The notes beneath the pieces are model-generated. The model was not told the origin of the DNA, searched no databases, and saw only the letters and a list, made by a program, of their open reading frames with translations. The position numbers and the translations under genes were made by a program. This document shows, one piece after another, positions 18,441 to 26,965 of a stretch of DNA of 52,893 bases. This stretch comes from Nitriliruptoraceae bacterium (lineage in GTDB: Bacteria; Actinomycetota; Nitriliruptoria; Nitriliruptorales; Nitriliruptoraceae). Position 1 is the stretch's first letter. Each line of letters begins with the position of its first letter. Location of the stretch: contig SKTG01000068.1 in assembly GCA_007118045.1 (NCBI GenBank), forward strand, positions 1-52,893, read 5' to 3'.

Positions 18441-18850
18441 CCCGCGACCGTCCCTCCCACCACCGGAGGTCACGGTATCGCCGTCTGGGGGACCGAGGCG
18501 GCCGTCCTTCGAGGTACGCGGGTGGGTACCGCCGCATCCCTGCGCGCGGCCGAGGGCGTCCTGACCACGCTCGTCCGGTTCGCTCCCGCAGCCATCGTTC
18601 TCGAGTGGCCGCTGCCGTCGGTGCGGTTGCCGAGATCGAGGACCAACGGCCCTGGTCCCCCGCCTCGTGTCGGCGCATCCTAGGGATGCGACGTTCGTGT
18701 TGTGCGCGGGAGCTGGCGCCCCTTCGACGGAGAGATCGGTCGGAGGCACCCAGCTGAGAGGCCGCGAGAGCGGTGACCGCCAGGACCTGATCCGGACCAT
18801 ACCGGCGGAGGAAGCGCAGCGCGGACGTCGCACCACTGTGTGGGTGAGCC
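18441..18850. other. Divergent intergenic region between the FAAL fusion and PRTase-hydrolase genes
   Basis: This 410-bp gap separates two diverging genes and must hold both promoters. The minus frame stays open through it, but it has no conserved domain and the good ribosome site is at its end, so I do not count it as coding. The only structured element I found is the 17-bp palindrome centred at 18682. Confidence 0.5.
18674..18690. promoter_or_regulatory. 17-bp palindrome, candidate operator
   Basis: CGCATCC-TAG-GGATGCG is a perfect 7-bp inverted repeat around a 3-nt spacer. It sits between divergent genes, 234 bp from one start and 161 bp from the other. This is where a repressor or activator of both lipid-repair and stress genes could bind. 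I saw no second copy in the window. Confidence 0.4.
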
Positions 18851-20182
18851 ATGCGTTTCGCCAACAGACGTGAGGCAGGTCGCCGACTCGGCGCGAACCT
18901 GGGCCATCTCGTTACGGAGCAGCCCGTCGTGGTCGGGCTACCTCGTGGCGGGATCCCCGTGGCCTACGAGGTCGCACAGGCGCTGGGCGCCCCACTCGAC
19001 GTGCTCGTGGTCCGCAAGCTCGGCTGTCCGTGGCAACCCGAGCTGGGTGTGGGCGCGCTGGGCGAGGGCGGCATCCGGCTTCTCGACGGATCGCTCATGC
19101 GCTCGACCGGCGTCACCACCGCGGAACTGGAGGTGGTGGCCAGCCGTGAAGCCGCCGAACTCGAGCGCCGGGTCCAGCGGTACCGGGCCGCGCGTGACCC
19201 GTTGCCCGTCGCTGGGCGCACGGTGGTCGTGGTCGATGACGGGCTCGCCACAGGTTCGATGGCCCGGGCCGGGATCGAGGTCCTGCGACGTCGCGGCGCC
19301 CGACGGATCGTGCTGGCTGTCCCGGTGGCACCCGCCGGCACCCTCTCGCAGCTGCAGGCCGTCGCGGACGAGGTGGTGTGTCTACACAGCCCCCGCGCGT
19401 TCGGCGCGATCGGCCAGTTCTACGACGATTTCGCGCAGACCTCCGACGAGGAGGTCGCTGGGCTGCTGGCTGCCGAACCGGTGGTCATGGGCGGGGCTGC
19501 GTCGCCGGCTGACGATCCGCCCGAGGACGTGGTGGTCACGGTGAACGGTCTGGAACTCGCCGGGACGTTGCACGTGCCGCCTGGCGCGACCGGGATCGTG
19601 CTGTTCGCCCACGGCAGCGGCAGCAGCCGGCTCAGCCCCCGCAACCTCGCTGTGGCACGCACGTTGAACAGCGGTGGTCTCGCCACCCTGTTGTTCGACC
19701 TGTTGACCCTCGACGAGGCCCTCCACCGCACCCGGGTGTTCGACATCGAACTCCTGGCCGCACGCCTGGTCGGGGCCACCGGCTGGCTCAGGACACGACC
19801 GGACCTCGGGCACCTGCGGGTCGGCTACTTCGGGGCCAGCACCGGCGCCGCCGCCGCGCTGCGGGCCGCAGGGCTACTCCGCTCCGAGATCGGTGCGGTC
19901 GTCTCACGCGGTGGACGTCCCGACCTGGCAGCACCGCACCTCGGCGAGGTCACGGCGCCGACGCTGCTCATCGTCGGCTCCCGCGACGAGGCGGTGTTGC
20001 GCCTCAACGAGCGGGCAAGGCGCCAGCTGCGTTGCCCGAACCATCTGGCGATCGTCCCGGGAGCGACCCACCTGTTCGAAGAGCCCGGTGCACTCGAGAA
20101 GGTCGCTGAGCTCGCGAAGGATTGGTTCGCGCGCCCTCTGGGCGCCACACCCGTACCGAGACAACCATCGACTCTGCGGTAG
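18851..20182 (+). CDS. Phosphoribosyltransferase - alpha/beta hydrolase fusion
   Basis: This encodes 443 residues. Residues about 1-215 form a type I phosphoribosyltransferase fold, with 'VVVGLPRGGIPVAYEVAQAL' and the PRPP-binding loop 'TVVVVDDGLATGSMARAG'. Residues about 225-430 form a dienelactone-hydrolase-like alpha/beta hydrolase with an oxyanion region 'IVLFAHGSGSS', nucleophile elbow GASTGAAA, late Asp in 'LLIVGSRDEAVL' and His in 'PGATHLFEEPG'. Both domains keep their catalytic residues. This two-domain family is widespread and found near stress genes, but its substrate is not known to me. It heads a same-strand group with a GroEL paralogue and a CapA-like gene. Confidence 0.87.
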   Translation: MRFANRREAGRRLGANLGHLVTEQPVVVGLPRGGIPVAYEVAQALGAPLDVLVVRKLGCPWQPELGVGALGEGGIRLLDGSLMRSTGVTTAELEVVASREAAELERRVQRYRAARDPLPVAGRTVVVVDDGLATGSMARAGIEVLRRRGARRIVLAVPVAPAGTLSQLQAVADEVVCLHSPRAFGAIGQFYDDFAQTSDEEVAGLLAAEPVVMGGAASPADDPPEDVVVTVNGLELAGTLHVPPGATGIVLFAHGSGSSRLSPRNLAVARTLNSGGLATLLFDLLTLDEALHRTRVFDIELLAARLVGATGWLRTRPDLGHLRVGYFGASTGAAAALRAAGLLRSEIGAVVSRGGRPDLAAPHLGEVTAPTLLIVGSRDEAVLRLNERARRQLRCPNHLAIVPGATHLFEEPGALEKVAELAKDWFARPLGATPVPRQPSTLR

Positions 20183-20239
20183 GCAGCGCTGGACGGCCAG
20201 ACGGAGCCGCAGCTCATCTGGTCCGGGAGGATCACGCTC

Positions 20240-21862
20240 ATGGCCGCCTACACGGAGCTGTGCTTCGGCGATGCGGCCCGCACGGCGCTGCTGGCAGGGA
20301 CGTCCGCGCTCGCGGATGCGTTGCGTCCGACCCTCGGGCCGCAGTCACGCGCGGTGCTGATCGAGCGCAAGTGGGGTGTGCCGCTGGTGTGCGATGACGG
20401 GGTGACCATCGCCAAGACCCTCAAGCTGAAGGATCCGGCGCAGGACCTGGGTGCACAGGTACTCAAGCAGGCCGCCATGCGTACCGGGGATGCGGTCGGT
20501 GACGGCACCACCACCTCGACGCTGCTTGCCCACGCGATGCTGGCCGAGGGGATCCGCAACGTGGTCGTCGGGGCGAGTCCGGTCGAGATCAAGCGCGGTA
20601 TGGAGCGAGGGCTCGGGGCCGCGATCGATGCGCTGGCCGGCCTGTCCAGGCCTGTCGAGGGCCGGACCGACATGGCCCACGTAGCCGCGGTCTCGGCACA
20701 TGGGGAGACGGAGATCGGTGAGCTGGTCGCCGATGCGGTCGAGAAGGTCGGCGAGGAGGGCGTCATCGAGGTCGAGGAGGCCAAGGGGATCGAGACCATC
20801 CTCGACGTCGTCGAAGGTATGCAACTGGACGAGGGCTATCTCTCGCCGTACTTCGTCACCGACCCCGAGCGGATGGACGCCGTGCTCAACGAGCCGCTCG
20901 TTCTGCTCCACGAGAAGAAGATCTCCGCGGTTGCCGACCTGCTCCCCCTGCTCGAACAGGCCGTCAACGCCGGACGTCAGCTGCTGGTGGTGGCGGAGAA
21001 CCTCGAAGGCGAGGCACTGGCCACCATCGTGGTCAACAAGTTGCGCGGCACCATCGCCGCCGCCGCGATCAAGGCACCCGGATTCGGTGAGCGGCGCCGG
21101 GCGATGCTCGAGGACATCTCCGTACTCACCGGCGGGACCGTGATCAGCGACGAGCTCGGGCTCAAGCTCGAGAACGTCAAGATCGACGAGCTCGGCACCG
21201 CAGAGCGGATCCTGGTCGACAAGGACACCACCACCATCATCAGCGGCGCCGGCGACCCGGCGGCGATCGAAGGACGCTGCAACGAGCTGCGCCGACAGAT
21301 CGATGAGACCGACTCGGACTGGGACCGCGAGAAGCTGCAGGAACGGCTCGCACGGCTCGCCGGCGGCGTCGCGGTCATCCGTGTCGGTGCCGCCACCGAG
21401 TCCGAGCTCAGACGCCGCAAGGACGCGTTCGATGACGCGATCAGCTCCACCAAGGCCGCCGTCGCCGAGGGCATCGTCCCCGGCGGCGGCGCCGCTCTGG
21501 TACGCGCCATCGCTGAGGTGGAAGCCGCGGAGGTGGGCTGCGACGGCGACGAACGCACCGGCGTACACATCCTGGCCCACGCGTTGCAGGTCCCGGCTGG
21601 TCAGATCGCCGACAACGCCGGCTCAGACGACGGTGTCGTGATCGAACGGATCCGGGCCGGCGACGGGTTCGAGGGCTTCGACGCACGCACCCGCGAGTTC
21701 GTCGATCTCGATACCGCCGGAGTCATCGACCCGACCAAGGTCGTGCGCATCGCGCTGGAGAACGCCGTTTCGGTCGCGGGTGTGATGCTGCTGGCTGCCG
21801 CGACCATGGTCGAACTCGAAGACACCGAGACCCCAGCCTCACCCGAGCCGGAACTCATGTGA
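20240..21862 (+). CDS. groEL: Solitary GroEL/Hsp60 chaperonin paralogue
   Basis: This encodes 540 residues with GGGAGGA 8 nt before ATG. Nucleotide-binding segments are intact: 'LGPQSRAVLIERKWGVPLV', 'DDGVTIAKTLKLKDPAQDLG', 'AVGDGTTTSTLLAHAML', and late 'AVAEGIVPGGGAAL' and 'VDLDTAGVIDPTKVVRIALE'. It differs from housekeeping GroEL by the start 'MAAYTELCFGDAART', by 'SRAV' in place of the usual 'GRNV', and by a C-terminus ending PEPELM with no Gly-Met tail or His-rich tail. No groES is adjacent, and there is no CIRCE (TTAGCACTC-N9-GAGTGCTAA) or HAIR element upstream. It is probably a specialised chaperonin tied to its neighbours; a main groESL presumably lies elsewhere. Confidence 0.93.
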   Translation: MAAYTELCFGDAARTALLAGTSALADALRPTLGPQSRAVLIERKWGVPLVCDDGVTIAKTLKLKDPAQDLGAQVLKQAAMRTGDAVGDGTTTSTLLAHAMLAEGIRNVVVGASPVEIKRGMERGLGAAIDALAGLSRPVEGRTDMAHVAAVSAHGETEIGELVADAVEKVGEEGVIEVEEAKGIETILDVVEGMQLDEGYLSPYFVTDPERMDAVLNEPLVLLHEKKISAVADLLPLLEQAVNAGRQLLVVAENLEGEALATIVVNKLRGTIAAAAIKAPGFGERRRAMLEDISVLTGGTVISDELGLKLENVKIDELGTAERILVDKDTTTIISGAGDPAAIEGRCNELRRQIDETDSDWDREKLQERLARLAGGVAVIRVGAATESELRRRKDAFDDAISSTKAAVAEGIVPGGGAALVRAIAEVEAAEVGCDGDERTGVHILAHALQVPAGQIADNAGSDDGVVIERIRAGDGFEGFDARTREFVDLDTAGVIDPTKVVRIALENAVSVAGVMLLAAATMVELEDTETPASPEPELM

Positions 21863-22004
21863 GCAGTCCTTGCAGGCATGACGGTCGCCCGATCCATCGG
21901 GAGCGCACGCGACCCATGGTGAACGGCGAGCACGAGCGGGGAGCCGGTCGGAGTGGCCTGCTCGAACTCTCGACACGCGCGCGTGACACCGCGGGAGGAA
22001 CATC

Positions 22005-23135
22005 GTGGCCGAAGGTGCGGTGACCCTGTTCCTGTGCGGCGACGTGATGCTCGGTCGAGGCGTGGATCAGATCTTGGCGCACCCTGGCGATCCCAGGCTG
22101 CAGGAGCGGCTGATCACGGACGCCCGGGACTACGTCGCACTGGCCGAGCGGATCAACGATCCCATCCCCCGTCCCGTCGATGGTTCGTGGCCATGGGGAG
22201 ACGCACTGCCTGTGCTCGACGATCTGGCACCCGACGTGCGCGTCATCAACCTGGAGACCGCGGTGACCAGCTCCGACGACTTCGCCGCGGGCAAGGCCGT
22301 CCACTACCGGATGTCACCTGACAACCTGGCCTGCCTCCTCGCCGTCGAACCGGACGTGTGCGTGCTCGCGAACAACCACGTACTCGACTTCGGGGTGAAG
22401 GGGCTGGAACAGACCCTCGACGTGCTGTCCTCTGCAAGCCTGCGCAGCGTTGGAGCGGGACGTGACGAGGAGCAGGCTCGGCGACCGGCCACGGTCCCCC
22501 TCGAAGGCGGAGGGCGGGTGCTGGTCTTCGCGTGGGGGATGGCCTCGAGCGGCGTCCCCGTGGCGTGGGACGCGACCAGACGGAGCCCTGGGGTCGCGTT
22601 CCTTCGCGAGCCATCGGTAGCCGCCGTCGACGAGGTCGCTGATCACATCTCGGAGTACCGACGCACCGGCGACATCATCGTCGCGTCGCTCCATTGGGGG
22701 TCCAACTGGGGTTACGACATCACCCGAGATCAGGTTCGCTTCGCTCACGCGCTGATCGATGAAGGCGTGGATGTCGTGCACGGCCACTCCTCGCACCATC
22801 CCCGTCCACTGGAGCTGTACCGCGACCGACTGATCCTGTACGGCTGCGGCGACCTCATCAACGACTACGAGGGCATCACCGGCCGCGAGAAGTACCGCGC
22901 CGATCTCAGACTGCTCTACCTGGTCTCGCTTGATGGATCCACCGGCGAACTCATCGGGTTGAGGATGATCCCTATGCGAGCCCGGCAGCTGCGCCTGCGA
23001 CACGCGTCGAGCTCCGACCTGGACTGGCTCAGGGATCGCTTGGACCGAGTGAGCCGGCCCTTCGACGTGCGTATCGATCGAGAACGGAAAGGCGCGCTGA
23101 CGGTCCGGTCCCTACCTCGAGAGGGATCCCCGTGA
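22005..23135 (+). CDS. CapA-like metallophosphatase (poly-gamma-glutamate synthesis type)
   Basis: GTG at 22005 after GGGAGGAACATC; 376 residues. Metallophosphatase-like motifs run in order: 'LFLCGDVMLGRGVD', 'VRVINLETAVTSS', 'VCVLANNHVLDFGVKGL', 'IIVASLHWGSNWGY', 'VDVVHGHSSHHPRPLELY' and 'ILYGCGDLINDYEG'. These define the PGA_cap/CapA family, whose best-known members act in poly-gamma-glutamate capsule export. No capB or capC is present here and there is no signal peptide, so a cytosolic phosphoesterase role is as likely as a capsule role. It follows groEL by 142 bp. Confidence 0.85.
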   Translation: MAEGAVTLFLCGDVMLGRGVDQILAHPGDPRLQERLITDARDYVALAERINDPIPRPVDGSWPWGDALPVLDDLAPDVRVINLETAVTSSDDFAAGKAVHYRMSPDNLACLLAVEPDVCVLANNHVLDFGVKGLEQTLDVLSSASLRSVGAGRDEEQARRPATVPLEGGGRVLVFAWGMASSGVPVAWDATRRSPGVAFLREPSVAAVDEVADHISEYRRTGDIIVASLHWGSNWGYDITRDQVRFAHALIDEGVDVVHGHSSHHPRPLELYRDRLILYGCGDLINDYEGITGREKYRADLRLLYLVSLDGSTGELIGLRMIPMRARQLRLRHASSSDLDWLRDRLDRVSRPFDVRIDRERKGALTVRSLPREGSP

Positions 23136-23323
23136 GGCGTCTCGCTCGGCGATGTCGATCACGCTCGACGGGCCGCGTCGAGCTTCGGGAGCGTCGTCGA
23201 TCACGTCGGTACGGCGGGGATGGGCGCCAGCACACCGATGAGGAGACCGCCCGCGCTGACGCGCCGCGGCGGGCATAGACGGCCGGTCAAGTCGCGGTCA
23301 CTGGTGACCGAGCGGTGGGTGGG

Positions 23324-23914
23324 TCACCGACGACCCGTGCCGAGGTGGGGTTGATAGACGGTGAGGGCGAAACGTACGGGGCGGGTGGCGTGGGGCGGGA
23401 TGGCGTAGCCGTGGGGGATGTCGCCCCTGAAGGTGGCGGCGTCACCCGTGGCGAGGCGGTCGGTGTGGTCGCCGACGGTGAGGTCGAGTTGGCCCTCCAG
23501 CACCAGGAGCAGCTCGCTCGTGCCAGGGGTGTGCGCGTCGCTGTGGTGGTGTTCTCCGGGGTGCATCGTCCAGTCCCACAGTTCGACGACGTCGGGTGGT
23601 TGGGTGCCGGCGACCAACGCCGCCCGGCCCCCGTGCTCACCGGTCCAGGGCACCGGCGCCTGGCCGGAGCGGGTGATGACGGAGACGTTGCGCCGTTCGA
23701 CCTCGACGAGTGCTGGCAGTCCGATGCCGAGCGCGTCGCTGAGGCGGAGCAGGGTGGCGATGCTCGGGTTGCCGTCGCCGTGCTCGATGTTGATCAGCTG
23801 TCGACGACTGACCCTGGAGCGGCCAGCGAGATCGTCCAGGGTCCAGCCGCGCTCCGTCCGGCGCTGCCGGACGCGTGCGCCGATCGACTCGCTGACCTCG
23901 CCCGGCTCGCTCAT
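23324..23914 (-). CDS. XRE-family regulator with C-terminal cupin domain
   Basis: This encodes 196 residues. Residues about 10-65 are an XRE helix-turn-helix ('GARVRQRRTERGWTLDDLAG', 'SRVSRRQLINIEHG', 'PSIATLLRLSDALGI'). Residues about 110-185 are a cupin with 'HPGEHHHSDAH', 'GTSELLLVLEGQLDL' and 'GDAATFRGDIPHGY', which keeps the His/Glu metal-ligand pattern. Such regulators often control amino-acid or amine metabolism by binding a small ligand in the cupin. It diverges from a cystathionine gamma-synthase-type gene 63 bp away and probably controls that gene and itself. Confidence 0.88.
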   Translation of the reverse strand: MSEPGEVSESIGARVRQRRTERGWTLDDLAGRSRVSRRQLINIEHGDGNPSIATLLRLSDALGIGLPALVEVERRNVSVITRSGQAPVPWTGEHGGRAALVAGTQPPDVVELWDWTMHPGEHHHSDAHTPGTSELLLVLEGQLDLTVGDHTDRLATGDAATFRGDIPHGYAIPPHATRPVRFALTVYQPHLGTGRR

Positions 23915-23945
23915 CCCACCCCCTCCAGCTACCGTGCCCTGCAGA

Positions 23946-23961
23946 GTGCAGCATAGTGCAC
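23946..23961. promoter_or_regulatory. Candidate operator between the XRE-cupin and PLP genes
   Basis: GTGCA-gcatag-TGCAC is a 5-bp inverted repeat. AGTGCA also occurs as a direct repeat here. The box TATGCT on the minus strand (23955-23950) falls inside the repeat and could be the -10 of the regulator gene, so binding there would give autoregulation and control of the gene starting at 23978. Inferred from position. Confidence 0.45.
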
Positions 23962-23977
23962 TAGGTGTGGAGGTGGC

Positions 23978-25207
23978 ATGGTGACGGACGAACCCAGATC
24001 ACCCGGGCCGGAGCTGCGGGTGGAGACCCGGTTGGCGGTCCTGGGTCGTGGCGAGCATCGACCCGGCCAGCCGCTGAACGTGCCGCTCGTGCCGGCGTCG
24101 AACTTCCGGGCCCCGGCCGATGGCTTGGGCGAACGCGAGTACAGCCGCGACGACGGTACGCCCGGATGGGAGGCTCTCGAGGAGTTGCTCGGCGACCTGG
24201 AGGGCGGTCGAGCCGTCTGCTTCTCCTCGGGCATGGGCGCGATCGCCGCGGTGCTCGAGTTGCTGCCTGTCGGTGCCCGGGTGGTCGTACCGCGTGACAG
24301 CTACGGCGGGCTGCGGGCGTTGCTCGCCGACGGCGGCGACGGGGGCCGCTGGCAGGTGCACACGGTCGACATGACCGACCCCGCCGCGTTGGCCGAGGCA
24401 GTGCCCGGCGCGGATCTGGTGTGGTTGGAAACGCCGAGCAACCCGCTGCTCGAGGTCGTCGACATCGGCGAGGTGGTTACCCGTGCCGCCGAGACCGGCG
24501 CTGCCGTCGCGGTGGACAACACCTTCGCGACCCCGCTGCTGCAGTCACCTCTCGAGCTCGGCGCGGACCTCGTCGTGCACAGCGCGACCAAGTTCATCGG
24601 AGGCCACTCGGACCTGCTCCTCGGTGTCGTCGTCGCCCAGCGCCAGCACGACCACGCACGCCTGGCACGTCGCCGCGGGGTCGCCGGCGCCACCCCCGGT
24701 GCGCTGGAGTGCTTCCTGGCCCTGCGCGGTGCTCGGACCCTCGCGTTGCGGCTGCGCCACGCCCAGGACACCGTCGGCGAACTCGCCCGGCGGCTGCAGG
24801 CACACCCCACCGTCGCCCGGGTGCGCTACCCCGGCCTGCCAGATGACCCCCACCACACCCTGGCCGCGAAGCAGATGGCCGGGTTCGGGGCGGTGGTCAG
24901 CTTCGAAGTGGCTGACGCCGCGACCGCCGACGCCGTGTGCGCCGGCGTCCAGGTCATCAGCCACGCGACCAGCCTCGGCGGCGTGGAGTCCACGATCGAG
25001 CGGCGCGCGAAGTTGCCCGGTCAGGAACACGTTCCCGCAGGCCTCGTCCGGCTGTCGGTGGGCTGTGAACACCTCGAGGATCTCTGGGCCGACCTCGATG
25101 ACGCCCTCGGGCACGCCGCGGGCCCAACCTGGTCACGCCACGGAGCTGGGACGCGACCAGTGATCGATGTCGACTTGCCAGCAGGGCCGCCAACAGATCG
25201 CGGCTGA
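23978..25207 (+). CDS. Cystathionine gamma-synthase/lyase-family PLP enzyme
   Basis: This encodes 409 residues; ATG has GGAGG 5 nt upstream. Family features are 'REYSRDDGTPGWEALEELLG', 'CFSSGMGAIAAVLELL', 'VWLETPSNPLLEVVDI', Asp180 in 'AVAVDNTFATPLLQSPLE', the PLP lysine 205 in 'HSATKFIGGHSD', and 'ATSLGGVESTIERRA' near the C-terminus. It performs gamma-elimination or gamma-replacement on sulfur amino acids such as O-acyl-homoserine or cystathionine. The canonical 'G..Y.R..NPT' segment is replaced by 'REYSRDDGTPGW', so substrate choice is uncertain. The last 20 residues after 'LGHAA' are an unconserved tail. Confidence 0.88.
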   Translation: MVTDEPRSPGPELRVETRLAVLGRGEHRPGQPLNVPLVPASNFRAPADGLGEREYSRDDGTPGWEALEELLGDLEGGRAVCFSSGMGAIAAVLELLPVGARVVVPRDSYGGLRALLADGGDGGRWQVHTVDMTDPAALAEAVPGADLVWLETPSNPLLEVVDIGEVVTRAAETGAAVAVDNTFATPLLQSPLELGADLVVHSATKFIGGHSDLLLGVVVAQRQHDHARLARRRGVAGATPGALECFLALRGARTLALRLRHAQDTVGELARRLQAHPTVARVRYPGLPDDPHHTLAAKQMAGFGAVVSFEVADAATADAVCAGVQVISHATSLGGVESTIERRAKLPGQEHVPAGLVRLSVGCEHLEDLWADLDDALGHAAGPTWSRHGAGTRPVIDVDLPAGPPTDRG

Positions 25208-25578
25208 CTCGCCTCGGCAGCGACATCCCTTTCGAGCACCGGTCTCTGCGGAATCGACACCCCCGGCCACTGATCGGTGTTCGCTTGTCTTGACTGCAAC
25301 TGAACAGCGGTTGACAGAGCGGAGTGGTGTCGGTGGCCGGACCGTTGGTAGTGGACCGGCTGCGCCTGGAAGGCTGAAGCACAGCCAGACCGCCAGAGTT
25401 CTCGACCCCAGGTCGCCCGAACCTCAACGACTCGGGCCGCGACCGGCAACGCCGACGGCGCCGTGCTCGTCGGGCAGGTCGCGCCTGGACCGTCAGACCC
25501 TCGGGCAGGTCCCCTCGGAGGAACTTCCGAGGACGTGATCGACCCCGAGGATGTTGGAGCCAGCATCAGCTGCCTCGG
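25208..25578. other. Intergenic region without a recognisable gene
   Basis: This 371-bp stretch lies between two convergent genes. Its codon composition in every frame looks non-coding and I recognise no RNA gene. It contains TTGACT and TTGACA hexamers near 25291 and 25312 without convincing -10 partners, and a short hairpin at 25513-25532. Confidence 0.4.
25513..25532 (-). terminator. Hairpin downstream of glpX
   Basis: CCTCGGA-GGAACT-TCCGAGG is a perfect 7-bp stem with a 6-nt loop, 47 bp past the glpX stop. No U-tract follows on the minus strand, so this is a weak call. Confidence 0.35.
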
Positions 25579-26619
25579 TCATCCCTGTTCCGCAACGGTG
25601 TCGTGGTCCAGCTCATCGAGGGCGGCGAAACGCGCGATCGTGTTGAACTTGTGGAACGTGTGCTCCGCATCCAGGGTCCGGACCGTTCCCGAACTCGACC
25701 GCATCGACAGCGACTGGGTCGTGGCGCCGCGCCCGCTGAAGCGCACACCGCGCAGCAGCGCACCATCGGTGATGCCGGTGGCCGCGAAGATGGCACGATC
25801 ACCGCGCACCAGATCGTCCTGACTCAGCACCCGATCGAGGTCGTACCCCCCCTCCAACGCTTGATGGCGTTCTGTATCGTCGCGGGGCGAGAGCCGACCG
25901 TAGAGCACCCCGCCGAGGCACTTCATAGCGCACGCGGTGATCACCCCCTCGGGCGTGCCGCCCGTGCCGACGGAGATGTCGACGCCGGTCTGTGGACGGG
26001 CCGCCATGATCGCCCCGGCGACATCACCGTCGATCAGGAACACGATCCGAGCGCCGGCTTCGCGGATGTCGGCCACGAGCTGTTCGTGACGGGGCCGGTC
26101 CAGGACGCTGACCGTCACGTCGCCGACCCGGCCCCCCTTGGCCTTCGCCACGCGTCTCAGGTTCTCGTCGATCGGCGCCTCGAAATCGACCACCTCCGCA
26201 GCGAGCGGTCCGACCGCTAGCTTGTCCATGTACATGCACGGACCGGGATCGAACATCGATCCCCGCTCGGCCAAGGCGATCACGGCCAGTGCGTTCGGCA
26301 GCCCCTTGGCGGTGAGCGTGGTGCCCTCGACCGGATCGACCGCTATGTCGACCCCCGGTGGCGAGCCGTCGCCGATCCGCTCACCGTTGTAGAGCATCGG
26401 CGCCTCGTCCTTCTCGCCCTCCCCGATGACCACGGTCCCGTCCATCGCGATGCCGTCGAGCGTGCCACGCATAGCGTCCACGGCCGCCTGGTCAGCCGCC
26501 TCCTTGTCACCCAAGCCCATCCGGCGGGCAGCAGCCATCGCGGCGGCTTCCGTGACCCGCACCATCTCGAGAGCGAGGTTGCGATCGGAGTCGCCGAGGT
26601 CGTGGTGCTGCGTCATCAT
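25579..26619 (-). CDS. glpX: Class II fructose-1,6-bisphosphatase
   Basis: I start at ATG 26619 (tandem ATG ATG), which follows GGAGGAGCC; the frame extends upstream but without conserved sequence. 346 residues. GlpX motifs are 'AADQAAVDAMRGTLDGI', 'GTVVIGEGEKDEAPML', 'DIAVDPVEGTTLTAKG' (metal/substrate site), 'VGTGGTPEGVITACAMK' and 'FAATGITDGALLRGV'. It removes phosphate from fructose 1,6-bisphosphate, the committed step of gluconeogenesis, in the cytosol. Actinobacteria commonly use this class as their only FBPase. Its position beside glycerol uptake genes fits conversion of glycerol-derived triose phosphate to hexose. Confidence 0.94.
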   Translation of the reverse strand: MMTQHHDLGDSDRNLALEMVRVTEAAAMAAARRMGLGDKEAADQAAVDAMRGTLDGIAMDGTVVIGEGEKDEAPMLYNGERIGDGSPPGVDIAVDPVEGTTLTAKGLPNALAVIALAERGSMFDPGPCMYMDKLAVGPLAAEVVDFEAPIDENLRRVAKAKGGRVGDVTVSVLDRPRHEQLVADIREAGARIVFLIDGDVAGAIMAARPQTGVDISVGTGGTPEGVITACAMKCLGGVLYGRLSPRDDTERHQALEGGYDLDRVLSQDDLVRGDRAIFAATGITDGALLRGVRFSGRGATTQSLSMRSSSGTVRTLDAEHTFHKFNTIARFAALDELDHDTVAEQG

Positions 26620-26965
26620 GGCGGCTCCTCCGCGAGGTCTCCCGACCGGCGCCGCTGCCCACCCCGCTGGGCCTCGAGGTGTGTGACGGACCTCCGGCGA
26701 CCACCGTAGGCAGCTCTCGAGATGTGGGTCAACGGTCATCCGCGGGCCCCGCACGGATCCGTGCTACCAACCATCCTCCGCGCACCCTGCATCCGTTTGT
26801 GCGCACCGGAGGACCCGGGGGCTGGGGCTTCACCTAGGTTCGGCGACGCGAGGAGGTGTCCACCGTGCCGTGCCCGGTCGGAACACTCGGAGGGACTTGG
26901 GATCGCCGCGCTCGCGCGAGGCCCGAGGACGCTGGTTCGGACCGCGGTGACCGAGCCACGCCGAG
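26620..26965. other. Divergent promoter region of glpX and glpF
   Basis: The 346-bp gap contains the ribosome site of glpX at its left end. TAGGTT at 26835-26840 is a possible plus-strand -10 box, but no -35 box lies 16-19 bp upstream. No GlpR-like operator or hairpin was evident. I see no gene here. Confidence 0.35.

Noticed and set aside
20183..20239. CIRCE or HAIR heat-shock operator before groEL
   Set aside because: Neither TTAGCACTC-N9-GAGTGCTAA nor CTTGAGT-N7-ACTCAAG is present.
25208..25578. Possible tRNA or small RNA in the gap beside glpX
   Set aside because: No cloverleaf, T-loop or conserved RNA signature could be built by eye; only a short hairpin was found.
26835..26840. TAGGTT as glpF promoter
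   Set aside because: No -35 hexamer at 16-19 bp spacing, so it was mentioned only within the intergenic entry.
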